From assembly GCA_009885205.1 (NCBI GenBank), contig VFLE01000222.1, positions 1-29,283 on the forward strand: a stretch of 29,283 nucleotides of DNA, in the 5' to 3' direction. Of the stretch, positions 21,633 through 28,486 are shown in pieces. The stretch comes from Candidatus Shapirobacteria bacterium. GTDB lineage: Bacteria; Patescibacteriota; Microgenomatia; UBA12405. Made by a program: the position numbers and the translations under genes. The first letter of the stretch is position 1, and every line of letters begins with the position of its first letter. The notes under the pieces were generated by a model that was not told the origin of the DNA, ran no database searches, and worked only from the letters and a program-made list of their open reading frames with translations.

Positions 21633-22445
21633 ATGGCAGTCAAAAAAAGTATGGTCAAAAAGGCTCTGGGGGCACAAAAGAAAATCGTTAAGGTTGAAGG
21701 AGGGAACGGTTTAAAACCGTTCCGTACAGATGTAATGAAAGAGGTCACCGTTAAGAAATACGAATTGTCAATTGATTTAAAGAATATGTTGGATGCTGGT
21801 TGTCATTTGGGACACAAGATTTCGAAAACTAACCCAAAATCAAAAGAAAATATTTATAAAGCCATGGACGGAATTCAAATTGTTGATTTGACTAAAACAA
21901 TAGTCAAGCTAGAAGCTGCCTGTAATTATGTATATTCGGCGGTAAAGTCGGGTAAAACAGTCGCCTTTTTGGGGACTAAGCGTCAGGCTCGAGAGGTAGT
22001 GCGACGGGTAGCGACAGAAGTAGGGATTCCTTTTGTAACTGACCGATGGTTGGGAGGAACAGTGAGTAATTGGGGCGAAATCAAGAAAAATATTAAAAGA
22101 CTAAATGATATCAATGCTGGGTTGAAGACTAACAAATATGCCACCATGTCAAAGAAAGATTTGTCGTTGCTTAAAAAAGAAACTGGTCGTCTAAACAAAA
22201 TGATTGGAGGTTTGGTAAGTTTGGAAAAACTTTTTGATATCGTTTTTGTGGTCGATTCGGGATATGAAAAATCGGCGATTAAAGAATGTAGTGACAAGAG
22301 GATAAAAGTAGTGTCAATTGTTGATACCGATAGTAACCCCGAAAAGGTTGATTTTGCTATTCCGGCCAACGATGATAATGTCAAAAGCATTTCGTTAATT
22401 GTCGAAGAAATGGGGAAAGCAGTTAAGGCAGGACTTAATAAATAA
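21633..22445 (+). CDS. rpsB: 30S ribosomal protein S2
   Basis: 270 residues. The S2 core starts near LSIDLKNMLDAGCHLGHKIS, with NPKSKENIYKAMDGIQIVDLTKT, AFLGTKRQAREVVRRVATEVGIPFVTDRWLGGTVSNW and DIVFVVDSGYEKSAIKECSDKRIKVVSIVDTDSNPEKVDFAIPANDD, all family signatures. It has a basic N-terminal extension of about 45 residues not usual for S2, and residues 24-32 of that extension (GNGLKPFRT) are encoded by a palindromic repeat also found in the M50 protease gene. S2 binds the 30S head-platform junction; the extension may reach rRNA or solvent. It leads the translation cluster rpsB-tsf-frr. Confidence 0.96.
   Translation: MAVKKSMVKKALGAQKKIVKVEGGNGLKPFRTDVMKEVTVKKYELSIDLKNMLDAGCHLGHKISKTNPKSKENIYKAMDGIQIVDLTKTIVKLEAACNYVYSAVKSGKTVAFLGTKRQAREVVRRVATEVGIPFVTDRWLGGTVSNWGEIKKNIKRLNDINAGLKTNKYATMSKKDLSLLKKETGRLNKMIGGLVSLEKLFDIVFVVDSGYEKSAIKECSDKRIKVVSIVDTDSNPEKVDFAIPANDDNVKSISLIVEEMGKAVKAGLNK
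21702..21728. repeat. In-gene palindrome (GGAACGGTTT arms) in rpsB
   Basis: Perfect 10-bp arms GGAACGGTTT and AAACCGTTCC around a single A (21703-21723), followed by GTACA. The 27-nt segment is identical to 24294-24320 and is read in the same frame (GNGLKPFRT). Confidence 0.9.
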
Positions 22446-22550
22446 GTTCCAAATTTACAAATTAACAAGTTCCAAACAAATTACAAATAACAAATTACAA
22501 ATTCCAAGATTTGGAAATTGTAGATTTGGAAATTGTAAATTTATATTTTA
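22446..22550. repeat. AT-rich composite repeat between rpsB and tsf
   Basis: CCAAA/ACAAATTAC units on the left, TTTGGAAATTG units on the right, so the segment can fold into a long imperfect hairpin around TTCCAAGATTTGGAA. It shares an exact 20-mer with the repeat at 17212-17364. No gene is seen in it. Confidence 0.65.
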
Positions 22551-22557
22551 ATTTTAT

Positions 22558-23016
22558 ATGGACAATAAAAAAATAATTGATTTGGTTAAAAAAATTAGGG
22601 CGGAGACAAGTTATTCAATTGGGGAAATAAAAATTGCGGTGGAAAAGGCAGAAGGTGATGAAAAGAAAGCGAAAGAAATACTAAAAGAATTGGGTTTTAA
22701 GCAGTTGGAAAAGAGAGCAGATAAAGAAGTCCATCAAGGTAGAGTAGCAACTTATACCCATAGTACAGGTAAAATTGGGGTAATGGTTGAGCTTTTATGT
22801 GAGACTGATTTTGTAGCCAAAAATGAAGAGTTTGTAAACCTGACTCGGGATTTATGTCTCCAGGTTACTGCTATGGACCCAGAGAATTCGGAAGAGCTGT
22901 TGAAAATGGATTTTATAAAAGATCCATCACAAAAAGTAGCTGATTTGATTGCGGCCTTGGCTGGTAAGTTTGGGGAGAATGTAAAGTTGGGGAGAATATC
23001 CCGTTTTGAAATTTAG
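22558..23016 (+). CDS. tsf: Elongation factor Ts, short form
   Basis: 152 residues. The N-terminal UBA-like helix bundle DLVKKIRAETSYSIGEIKIAVEKAEGDEKKAKEILKELGF is followed by the signature GRVATYTHSTGKIGVMVELLCETDFVAKNEEFVNL, which contains the TDFVA motif that contacts EF-Tu. The second half of the dimerisation domain and the coiled coil of E. coli EF-Ts (283 residues) are missing; it is shorter even than the Thermus form (196), as expected in reduced CPR genomes. It acts as the GDP-GTP exchange factor for EF-Tu. It follows rpsB, the near-universal order. Confidence 0.95.
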   Translation: MDNKKIIDLVKKIRAETSYSIGEIKIAVEKAEGDEKKAKEILKELGFKQLEKRADKEVHQGRVATYTHSTGKIGVMVELLCETDFVAKNEEFVNLTRDLCLQVTAMDPENSEELLKMDFIKDPSQKVADLIAALAGKFGENVKLGRISRFEI

Positions 23017-23075
23017 TTTTTTTTGATTGGGTTCTAATTGGCATTTGATAAATTAAAAGCCTTTTGAAATCGTTT

Positions 23076-23103
23076 GTAGAGACGCCCCGCGGGGCGTCTC
23101 TAC
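23076..23103. repeat. GTAGAGACG palindrome, copy 3 (CCCCG core)
   Basis: A 28-nt perfect palindrome with the same outer GTAGAGACG as the other copies but an inner CCCCG/CGGGG in place of TGATT/AATCA. It lies between tsf and frr. The 166-nt gap around it shows no gene. Confidence 0.85.
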
Positions 23104-23170
23104 AATAAATCTCGAAGCAAATTTAAATAAAAAAAATTGGACCAATTACCACCCAGGCAAAAACATTTGA

Positions 23171-23176
23171 TAGAAT
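23171..23176 (+). promoter_or_regulatory. Extended -10 of frr, leaderless
   Basis: TGATAGAAT, with the -10 at 23171-23176. ATG 23183 falls on the expected +1. This indicates that frr can be transcribed separately from tsf. Confidence 0.55.
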
Positions 23177-23182
23177 AAATAT

Positions 23183-23734
23183 ATGATAAATTTTTCTGAC
23201 GTAAATGTGAGGATGATGAAAATTGGGGATTTGTTTTTGAATGATATTGGGTCGATAAGAACGGGGAGAGCGACACCGGGATTGATTGAAAATGTAGTAG
23301 TAACGATTTATGGTGGACAAAAAATGCGATTGATTGAATTGGGGTCAATTTCAGTACCAGATGTCAGAACGATTACTTTTCAACCTTGGGATCAAACTCT
23401 GATTCGGGAAATTGCTAACGGAATTGCGGCGGCTAATATTGGGATGACACCGGTGGTGGATGGCAATATTATTCGGATGTCACTACCCATGATGACGACA
23501 GAGCAACGTGATGATTATGTCCGATTGTTGGGGAGAAAATTGGAAGGAGCCCGAGGTATGATTCGTGATGCTCGGGCTGATTTTAGAAAGAAAATGATTG
23601 ATGCTAAAAATGCTAAAACGATTTCCGAGGATGAAGCTAAAAAAGATGAGACAGAATTGCAAAAAGTAACTGATTTGTATATGGGGAAGTTAGAGGAAAT
23701 GGCAAAGAAAAAGGAGTTAGAAATTAGATCGTAG
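23183..23734 (+). CDS. frr: Ribosome recycling factor
   Basis: 183 residues, the usual family length (about 185). Signatures: GSIRTGRATPGLIENVVVTIYG (the 'l..iRtGrAsp.lLd.i.V.YyG' motif), SISVPDVRTITFQPWDQTLIREI, GMTPVVDGNIIRMSLPMMTTEQR, and the long C-terminal helix ARGMIRDARADFRKKMIDAKN...EDEAKKDETELQKVTDLYMGKLEEM. With EF-G it splits post-termination ribosomes. It is followed 16 nt later by the M50 protease gene. Confidence 0.96.
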   Translation: MINFSDVNVRMMKIGDLFLNDIGSIRTGRATPGLIENVVVTIYGGQKMRLIELGSISVPDVRTITFQPWDQTLIREIANGIAAANIGMTPVVDGNIIRMSLPMMTTEQRDDYVRLLGRKLEGARGMIRDARADFRKKMIDAKNAKTISEDEAKKDETELQKVTDLYMGKLEEMAKKKELEIRS

Positions 23735-23750
23735 ATCGTAGACAAAAATT

Positions 23751-24815
23751 ATGGACATAATAATATTTATCATTGCTCTTTCAATTTTAGTTTTAGTTCA
23801 TGAGTTTGGACACTTTTTTGCAGCTAAGCTGACTGGGGTACGAGTTGAAGAATTTGGATTAGGTTTGCCACCAAAAATTTTTGGTAAGAAATTGTGGGGG
23901 ACAATTTGGTCTTTAAACTGGTTACCAATTGGGGGTTTTTGTAAATTATATGGGGAGGACCCGCCTTCGCAGGGCTACGGCGAGGCGAAGGAACGTTTTG
24001 CTTTTAATAATAAAAACCCGTGGCAGAAAGGGTTGATAGTGTTGGGTGGGGTATTTATGAATATGGTGTTGGCGGTGGTTATTTTTGCGGTAGTGTATAC
24101 GGTTATGGGGATACCGACTGAGACTGATAGAGTAAAAATAATTGGAGTGGCCAAAAATAGTCCGGCGGAAACGGCGGGGTTGAAAATTGATGATCAAATA
24201 ATTTCGGTTAATAACGTGGGAATAAAGAAAGGAAATGAATTGACAAGTGAAGTATTAAAGTTTAAGGGAAAAAATGTGGAGTTAATGATGATAGGGAACG
24301 GTTTAAAACCGTTCCGTACAACAATATTCGTTCGGGAAAACCCACCGGCAGGGGAAGGGAGTTTGGGAGTAGTGATATCGAATACAGAGATGACGCCAAT
24401 TCGATGGTGGGAGTTTTACAAGGGAATTGGAGCTGGGTTTAAAGAAGCCTATTTTTGGGGCAAAATTATATTTGATGGGGTAAGCAAAATGATTGGAGGT
24501 TTATTTATGGGTCAGGTACCCAAGGATGTAACCGGGCCAATTGGAATGTTTAACGCAACTTCGAGTATTCGGATGAATCAGGGATTTTTGGCAGTATTAC
24601 ATTTTTTTGGAGTAGTGTCGGTAAACTTGGCAGTAGTTAATGTATTGCCATTTCCGGCTTTAGATGGAGGCAGAATTATTTTTGTAATTTATGAATTGAT
24701 TTTTCGCAAAAAAGCTAACCAAAAATTTGAAGCAATGGTTAATAATTTGGGAATGATAATTTTATTATCAATGATTGCTTTGATTTCGATTGGGGACGTC
24801 AGACGATTATTTTAA
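23751..24815 (+). CDS. rseP: Site-2 intramembrane metalloprotease RseP/M50 family with PDZ domain
   Basis: 354 residues. Zinc motif HEFGH (17-21) in the first membrane helix, helix 2 at about 97-118, one PDZ domain (about 125-195, with SPAETAGLKIDDQIISVNN), and the second active-site motif NVLPFPALDGG with Asp305, then a last helix. It cuts membrane-bound substrates such as anti-sigma factors or leftover signal peptides. Two palindromic repeats are read in frame: PPSQGYGEAKE (71-81) in the loop after the conserved GGFCKLYGED, and GNGLKPFRT (182-190) at a beta-turn of the PDZ where a short R-x-G-K turn is usual. Catalytic motifs are untouched, so it should be active. Confidence 0.92.
   Translation: MDIIIFIIALSILVLVHEFGHFFAAKLTGVRVEEFGLGLPPKIFGKKLWGTIWSLNWLPIGGFCKLYGEDPPSQGYGEAKERFAFNNKNPWQKGLIVLGGVFMNMVLAVVIFAVVYTVMGIPTETDRVKIIGVAKNSPAETAGLKIDDQIISVNNVGIKKGNELTSEVLKFKGKNVELMMIGNGLKPFRTTIFVRENPPAGEGSLGVVISNTEMTPIRWWEFYKGIGAGFKEAYFWGKIIFDGVSKMIGGLFMGQVPKDVTGPIGMFNATSSIRMNQGFLAVLHFFGVVSVNLAVVNVLPFPALDGGRIIFVIYELIFRKKANQKFEAMVNNLGMIILLSMIALISIGDVRRLF
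23961..23990. repeat. CTTCGC...GCTACG...CGAAG inverted repeat inside rseP
   Basis: A 30-nt element with arms CCTTCGC (23964-23970) and GCGAAGG (23985-23991). It aligns to 21573-21603 with one 1-nt gap and few mismatches and is translated as PPSQGYGEAK. Confidence 0.75.
24294..24320. repeat. In-gene palindrome (GGAACGGTTT arms) in rseP
   Basis: Identical over 27 nt to 21702-21728 in rpsB and read in the same frame. Perfect 10-bp arms with a 1-nt centre. Confidence 0.9.
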
Positions 24816-24833
24816 TTAAAAATTGATTATCAA

Positions 24834-24861
24834 GTAGAGACGTGATTAATCACGTCTCTAC
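24834..24861. repeat. GTAGAGACG palindrome, copy 4 (TGATT core)
   Basis: A 28-nt perfect palindrome identical to copies 1 and 2. It lies between the convergent rseP and GH39-like genes, where it could end both transcripts. Confidence 0.85.
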
Positions 24862-24869
24862 GGAAAAAA

Positions 24870-26231
24870 TTAATTTGTTACTTCAATTATAACCGCTGAA
24901 TTTGGTTCCATATAAATATTTTCGGTGAGGGTAGGAGTATTGATAGTTACCTTTTTGGTGCTAGTTTTGCCCATATATTTTTTAATGGTGACGGTGTAGG
25001 TGCCGGGGGTTAATCCCTTAAATGAAATAGGTACTGTTTCGCTATGACCAGAACGTTGGTCATAATTAACAATTAGACTTTGATATTTGGTGCCATTTTT
25101 AGAGGAAAGTGAGGTAACCCAGGTGCCATCACCAGTTGAAGGTAGTAGTTGACCTGAAAGTTCGTTTAAAAATTGGATAGCAAAATATCGAGGTTTTGGT
25201 TGGTTACCTTTTGATGAATGGGTAATGAGTCCCCAACCACTACTTTTGTCAGACCGAGGATTGGGGCCATCGACTGGTTCAAAAGAAAATATGCGGTGAA
25301 TTTTGCCGGTAAGTTGGGTAACAACTGACATTAAATGAACTCCGCTTTGGGGACCGTCGTACCAAGAATCGGGCTCGGGATTGGGGCCAATTTCGGTAAT
25401 TAATCTCTCGATGTCAAAATATTGAGGATAGTTGGATAAAATTTTGTTTAAACTGTCAAAATCAGCGAGATAATCGGCTGGATCTTTGCTGTATTTGTGC
25501 CAAGAAATAAAATCAAGCCGGATGCCAGATTTAGCGGTTGAGGCAAAAAGTGATTTGATCCAGTTGGCATAGTAGGCGGTAATGGCTGGGCCACCGATTT
25601 TGTAATTGGTTCTACCGGCTCCATCAACTACAGCTCGGGCAGTGTTGTGATACAGAGTGGTGTAGTTGGGGTCTTTGCCATAATGCCAACCACCAAAAAG
25701 ATCGGGTTCGTTCCAGACTTCGTAATAAATACCAGAAATATTTTTTTCAACTGAATAACGGTGGGCAGTGGCTTTGACGAGGCCGTACCACTGATTCCAA
25801 TCTTTGGGTGGACCAGCATTTTGACCGGTGGAGGACATTTCATTGGTAGTGTAGGAAATAGAGAGCATGGGTTTGGCGCCAGTAGCTACGATTGAAGCAA
25901 CAACTCCGTCGAGTTGTTCAAAGTTGTATTGACCATTACCGGAGTCAACTTTGTAGTAATCAAAAATATGATCGACGCGAATTAATTTGGGTGATAATGC
26001 CTTTATTTGCCCTATAACAGGCTTAATCATATCGACTGGTTCTTCACCACCTTGGGATAAATTTTGCCATAAAGTTGAAGGAACATTACTACCTGGATTT
26101 TGAATGTCAATGACGATGTTGGCCGGAGTTCCTGCGGCTCCTTTGCGCAGATCAATTATTTGTTTGGTAGCCAAAATTAAAAGAGGGAGTATTAGTAATA
26201 GTATGAAAGGGAGTATTTTTGTAAACTTCAT
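24870..26231 (-). CDS. Secreted or membrane-anchored GH39-like glycoside hydrolase
   Basis: 453 residues. The N-terminal helix KILPFILLLILPLLILATK is followed by IIDLRKGAAG, a short motif shared with two neighbouring secreted proteins. The catalytic TIM barrel resembles clan GH-A family 39 (beta-xylosidase/iduronidase type): YYEVWNEPDL with acid/base Glu175, SWHKYS with His245, and RLITEIGPNP with nucleophile Glu280. The C-terminal 90 residues (from about LVNYDQRSGH... to VIIEVTN) form a beta domain. It probably trims polysaccharide at the cell surface; substrate is not readable. Its promoter (TTGCTATTAT) places +1 on the ATG, and it diverges from the dockerin protein. Confidence 0.82.
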   Translation of the reverse strand: MKFTKILPFILLLILPLLILATKQIIDLRKGAAGTPANIVIDIQNPGSNVPSTLWQNLSQGGEEPVDMIKPVIGQIKALSPKLIRVDHIFDYYKVDSGNGQYNFEQLDGVVASIVATGAKPMLSISYTTNEMSSTGQNAGPPKDWNQWYGLVKATAHRYSVEKNISGIYYEVWNEPDLFGGWHYGKDPNYTTLYHNTARAVVDGAGRTNYKIGGPAITAYYANWIKSLFASTAKSGIRLDFISWHKYSKDPADYLADFDSLNKILSNYPQYFDIERLITEIGPNPEPDSWYDGPQSGVHLMSVVTQLTGKIHRIFSFEPVDGPNPRSDKSSGWGLITHSSKGNQPKPRYFAIQFLNELSGQLLPSTGDGTWVTSLSSKNGTKYQSLIVNYDQRSGHSETVPISFKGLTPGTYTVTIKKYMGKTSTKKVTINTPTLTENIYMEPNSAVIIEVTN

Positions 26232-26237
26232 GATTAA

Positions 26238-26270
26238 ATAATAGCAATAAATTTGACTTAGTGGTTTAAT
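26238..26270. promoter_or_regulatory. Divergent leaderless promoter pair of the secreted-protein genes
   Basis: Minus strand: extended -10 TTGCTATTAT (TATTAT is the complement of 26238-26243), +1 at ATG 26231. Plus strand: TGGTTTAAT (-10 at 26265-26270), +1 at ATG 26277. Both genes begin exactly at the expected transcript start. Confidence 0.65.
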
Positions 26271-26276
26271 TTATTA

Positions 26277-27140
26277 ATGAATAAAATAAAATTAATGGGG
26301 TTAGCTTTGATTGCAATAGCATTGCCGATGTTAATGTTTTTAGTGGAAACTAATTTAGATAATCGAAATATGGCGACAAGTACGGCTGGATGTAGTGAAC
26401 AATGCCCGGGGCCGGATAATATTTTGCGAAGTTGTACTCCACCTGATGGTGATGGTACGAGTGTGGAAAGTACTTGTAATGCTGTAGGTCGGCGGGAGAC
26501 TTGTGGGGGTAATAATTGGTGTTGTCCGACAGCAGGGGGAACATGGACCTTGGATATGAGTAAATGCCCAGTTTTGAACCAATCTCTAGATTATAAAATA
26601 TCTTTTGGGGGAGTTAACCCAAACAGTGCTCAGTGTGCTATCGATTGGCCGTTACAATTTATGGTTTTGGGGGGAGGGGAGAGTAAAACTTATGTTAACG
26701 TGATTCCCTCAACTAAAACGGTGGTGGGTGATAAATTGGTATTTTCGGGAAGTTTAGATTTGACGGGATTTGTCAGTACTAGTGGGGTAGCTTTGTTTGC
26801 CAAAGGTCCAAAGCATTTGCAGGTCAAATATGGCAAAAATAATCAAACTGGGGTTTATAATCAAGCGGGAGGCGAATTAAATTTAACTGATGATATTGTA
26901 TATGATTTTTCGGGGTATCCATTGTTGGCGGGTGATGCCAGTGGGAATAGCTCGGGGGTTGCCGATGGGGTAATTAATGGGATTGATTTTGCCTATATTA
27001 AGGCTAAATCGTTTGAGCATGAAACTGTTGCTGTCGGTGGATACTTGCAAGGGGATTTGGATGGTAATTGCCAAGTAAACTCAAATGATGTTAATTTGCT
27101 AAAAATTTCATTGGAAGAGAAGCAAGGGCAGTTGTATTAA
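26277..27140 (+). CDS. Secreted Cys-rich protein with dockerin-like C-terminus
   Basis: 287 residues. An N-terminal membrane helix (5-23) is followed by ETNLDNRNMATST, then a Cys-rich stretch (CSEQCPGP to WCCPT) with about ten Cys, a beta-sandwich-like middle (about 105-210; cohesin- or CBM-like alternation, unassigned), and two dockerin-like calcium repeats: GDASGNSSGVADGVINGIDF near 219 and GDLDGNCQVNSNDVNLLKI near 259. Dockerins bind cohesins in cellulosome-type assemblies; no cohesin is recognised in the window. It is divergent from the GH39-like gene, suggesting a joint surface role. Leaderless ATG. Confidence 0.68.
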   Translation: MNKIKLMGLALIAIALPMLMFLVETNLDNRNMATSTAGCSEQCPGPDNILRSCTPPDGDGTSVESTCNAVGRRETCGGNNWCCPTAGGTWTLDMSKCPVLNQSLDYKISFGGVNPNSAQCAIDWPLQFMVLGGGESKTYVNVIPSTKTVVGDKLVFSGSLDLTGFVSTSGVALFAKGPKHLQVKYGKNNQTGVYNQAGGELNLTDDIVYDFSGYPLLAGDASGNSSGVADGVINGIDFAYIKAKSFEHETVAVGGYLQGDLDGNCQVNSNDVNLLKISLEEKQGQLY

Positions 27141-27179
27141 TTTTGATACATTGACAAAAAGTTCCGCAACTATTACTAT
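27141..27179 (+). promoter_or_regulatory. Leaderless promoter of the AAA ATPase gene with shared upstream 15-mer
   Basis: TTTTGATACATTGAC (27141-27155) overlaps the -35 TTGACA (27151-27156). After a 17-nt spacer comes TACTAT (27174-27179), and the GTG start at 27186 falls on +1. The 15-mer recurs at 28443. Confidence 0.75.
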
Positions 27180-27185
27180 ATAGTT

Positions 27186-28427
27186 GTGGTGAATTTACGC
27201 AACATTGAAGAATTGTTAATTCTACAAAACCCTCATTTGGTTGGCGGTGAAGTGGGGGTTGTTGGTTTTAAACGTGATTTTTTTGACAAATTTTGTCATG
27301 AGCTGATTAAGAAAAAACTCATTATTACTTTAAATGGTCCACGAAGAAGCGGAAAGACTTTTTTGATTAAACAATCAATGAAGTGGTTGGTTGAAAAGAA
27401 AAAAGTTTTAAATAATAACATTTGCTATTTTCAATTTTCGGGAAGTTTAAATGAAAAAGATGTGGTAACTAATGTAATTAATTTGTATTTAAAAAAATAC
27501 GCAGGAAAGGGGAGAAAATATATTTTTCTTGATGAAGTTCAGTATGTAGATTATTGGCAAGATCAAATAAAGTCGTTTTACGATTTGTCCGATAATATAA
27601 AATTTGTCGTCTCAGGATCGACTTCGTTATTTTATCGACAAAAATCAAAAGAAAGTTTGGCGGGGAGAATTGTTAAATATAAATTGGGAGCGTTAAGTTT
27701 TGGTGAATATTTACGATTTAAAAAAATGGTTGAACCTTCAGTAGATAGAGCTAAATTTGTATCTAATTTAGCTATATATAGAACTGAATTTAAAAAATAC
27801 TTAGCTATGGGTCAGTATCCCGAGGTTGTGGCAAATCCAGAAATTGATGTCAAGAAATATATAATGGATTTGAGTGATCAAATAATTAATTTTGATATTC
27901 CCTATTTTTCCTCAAAAATAGATAGATCATTGTTTTTAAGTGTAGTGAAAACATTATCTTTTGATTTGTCAGAAGAATATAGTGCTAATAATTTGGCAAA
28001 AATCTTGGATATTGATAGAGAAAAAATAACTGAATATATAAAAATATTGGAAGAAATGGGTTTGTTTTCGGTATGTTACAACTCGAGTTTTAAAAGTATG
28101 AGAAAAAAACTGGTGGGAACAAAAAAAATATATGGACTTAATTTGAATTTAGCTTTATATATTAATGGATTTGATGGATCATATTTTAACGACAGTCGAG
28201 TATATGGGAGATATTTTGAAAATTATATATTTATGAGATTGTTGGAAAAAAATGGAAAGATTGAATATTATAGATCAAATAATAACGAGTTAGATTTTGT
28301 GTCAGACAGAGATGCTTTTGAAATAAAATCGGGAAAAGATATTGATGTTGAGAAATATAGTCAACTGTCTTTAAAAATCAAAAAAAAGTTTCATTTAATT
28401 TCTGAAGAGGAAGGATATTTGATATAA
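27186..28427 (+). CDS. AAA ATPase with DUF4143-type C-terminal domain
   Basis: 413 residues of the AAA_14/DUF4143 family: Walker A GPRRSGKT (51-58), Walker B YIFLDEVQ (112-119), sensor-1 strand FVVSGSTS (about 140-147), SLAGRIVKYKLGALSFGEYL with the conserved 'LaGR....l.pls..E', then a winged-helix-like region and a C-terminal PD-(D/E)xK-like end ELDFVSDRDAFEIKSGKD. Such proteins are common in CPR bacteria and archaea, often many per genome, with poorly known roles; the nuclease-like end is suggestive only. It starts with GTG at the predicted +1. It lies between two secreted-protein genes and is bounded by 15-bp direct repeats, so it may be an inserted gene. Confidence 0.85.
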   Translation: MVNLRNIEELLILQNPHLVGGEVGVVGFKRDFFDKFCHELIKKKLIITLNGPRRSGKTFLIKQSMKWLVEKKKVLNNNICYFQFSGSLNEKDVVTNVINLYLKKYAGKGRKYIFLDEVQYVDYWQDQIKSFYDLSDNIKFVVSGSTSLFYRQKSKESLAGRIVKYKLGALSFGEYLRFKKMVEPSVDRAKFVSNLAIYRTEFKKYLAMGQYPEVVANPEIDVKKYIMDLSDQIINFDIPYFSSKIDRSLFLSVVKTLSFDLSEEYSANNLAKILDIDREKITEYIKILEEMGLFSVCYNSSFKSMRKKLVGTKKIYGLNLNLALYINGFDGSYFNDSRVYGRYFENYIFMRLLEKNGKIEYYRSNNNELDFVSDRDAFEIKSGKDIDVEKYSQLSLKIKKKFHLISEEEGYLI

Positions 28428-28442
28428 AAACAGGGTTAGACG

Positions 28443-28481
28443 TTTTGATACATTGACGGTGGTTTTGATAAGTGTTTTACT
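28443..28481 (+). promoter_or_regulatory. Leaderless promoter of the Cys-rich repeat gene
   Basis: TTTTGATACATTGAC (28443-28457) includes the -35 TTGACG (28453-28458). After a 17-nt spacer comes TTTACT (28476-28481), with ATG 28487 within one base of +1. Same module as at 27141. Confidence 0.65.
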
Positions 28482-28486
28482 TATTT

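Noticed and set aside
23946..24197. Minus-strand frames opposite rseP, tsf, pilB and other genes
   Set aside because: Composition is that expected from the antisense of real genes, with no promoter, start context or recognisable domain.
3552..24861. The regularly recurring palindromes as a CRISPR array
   Set aside because: Copies are kilobases apart, perfectly palindromic and without spacers of constant length; no cas gene is present.
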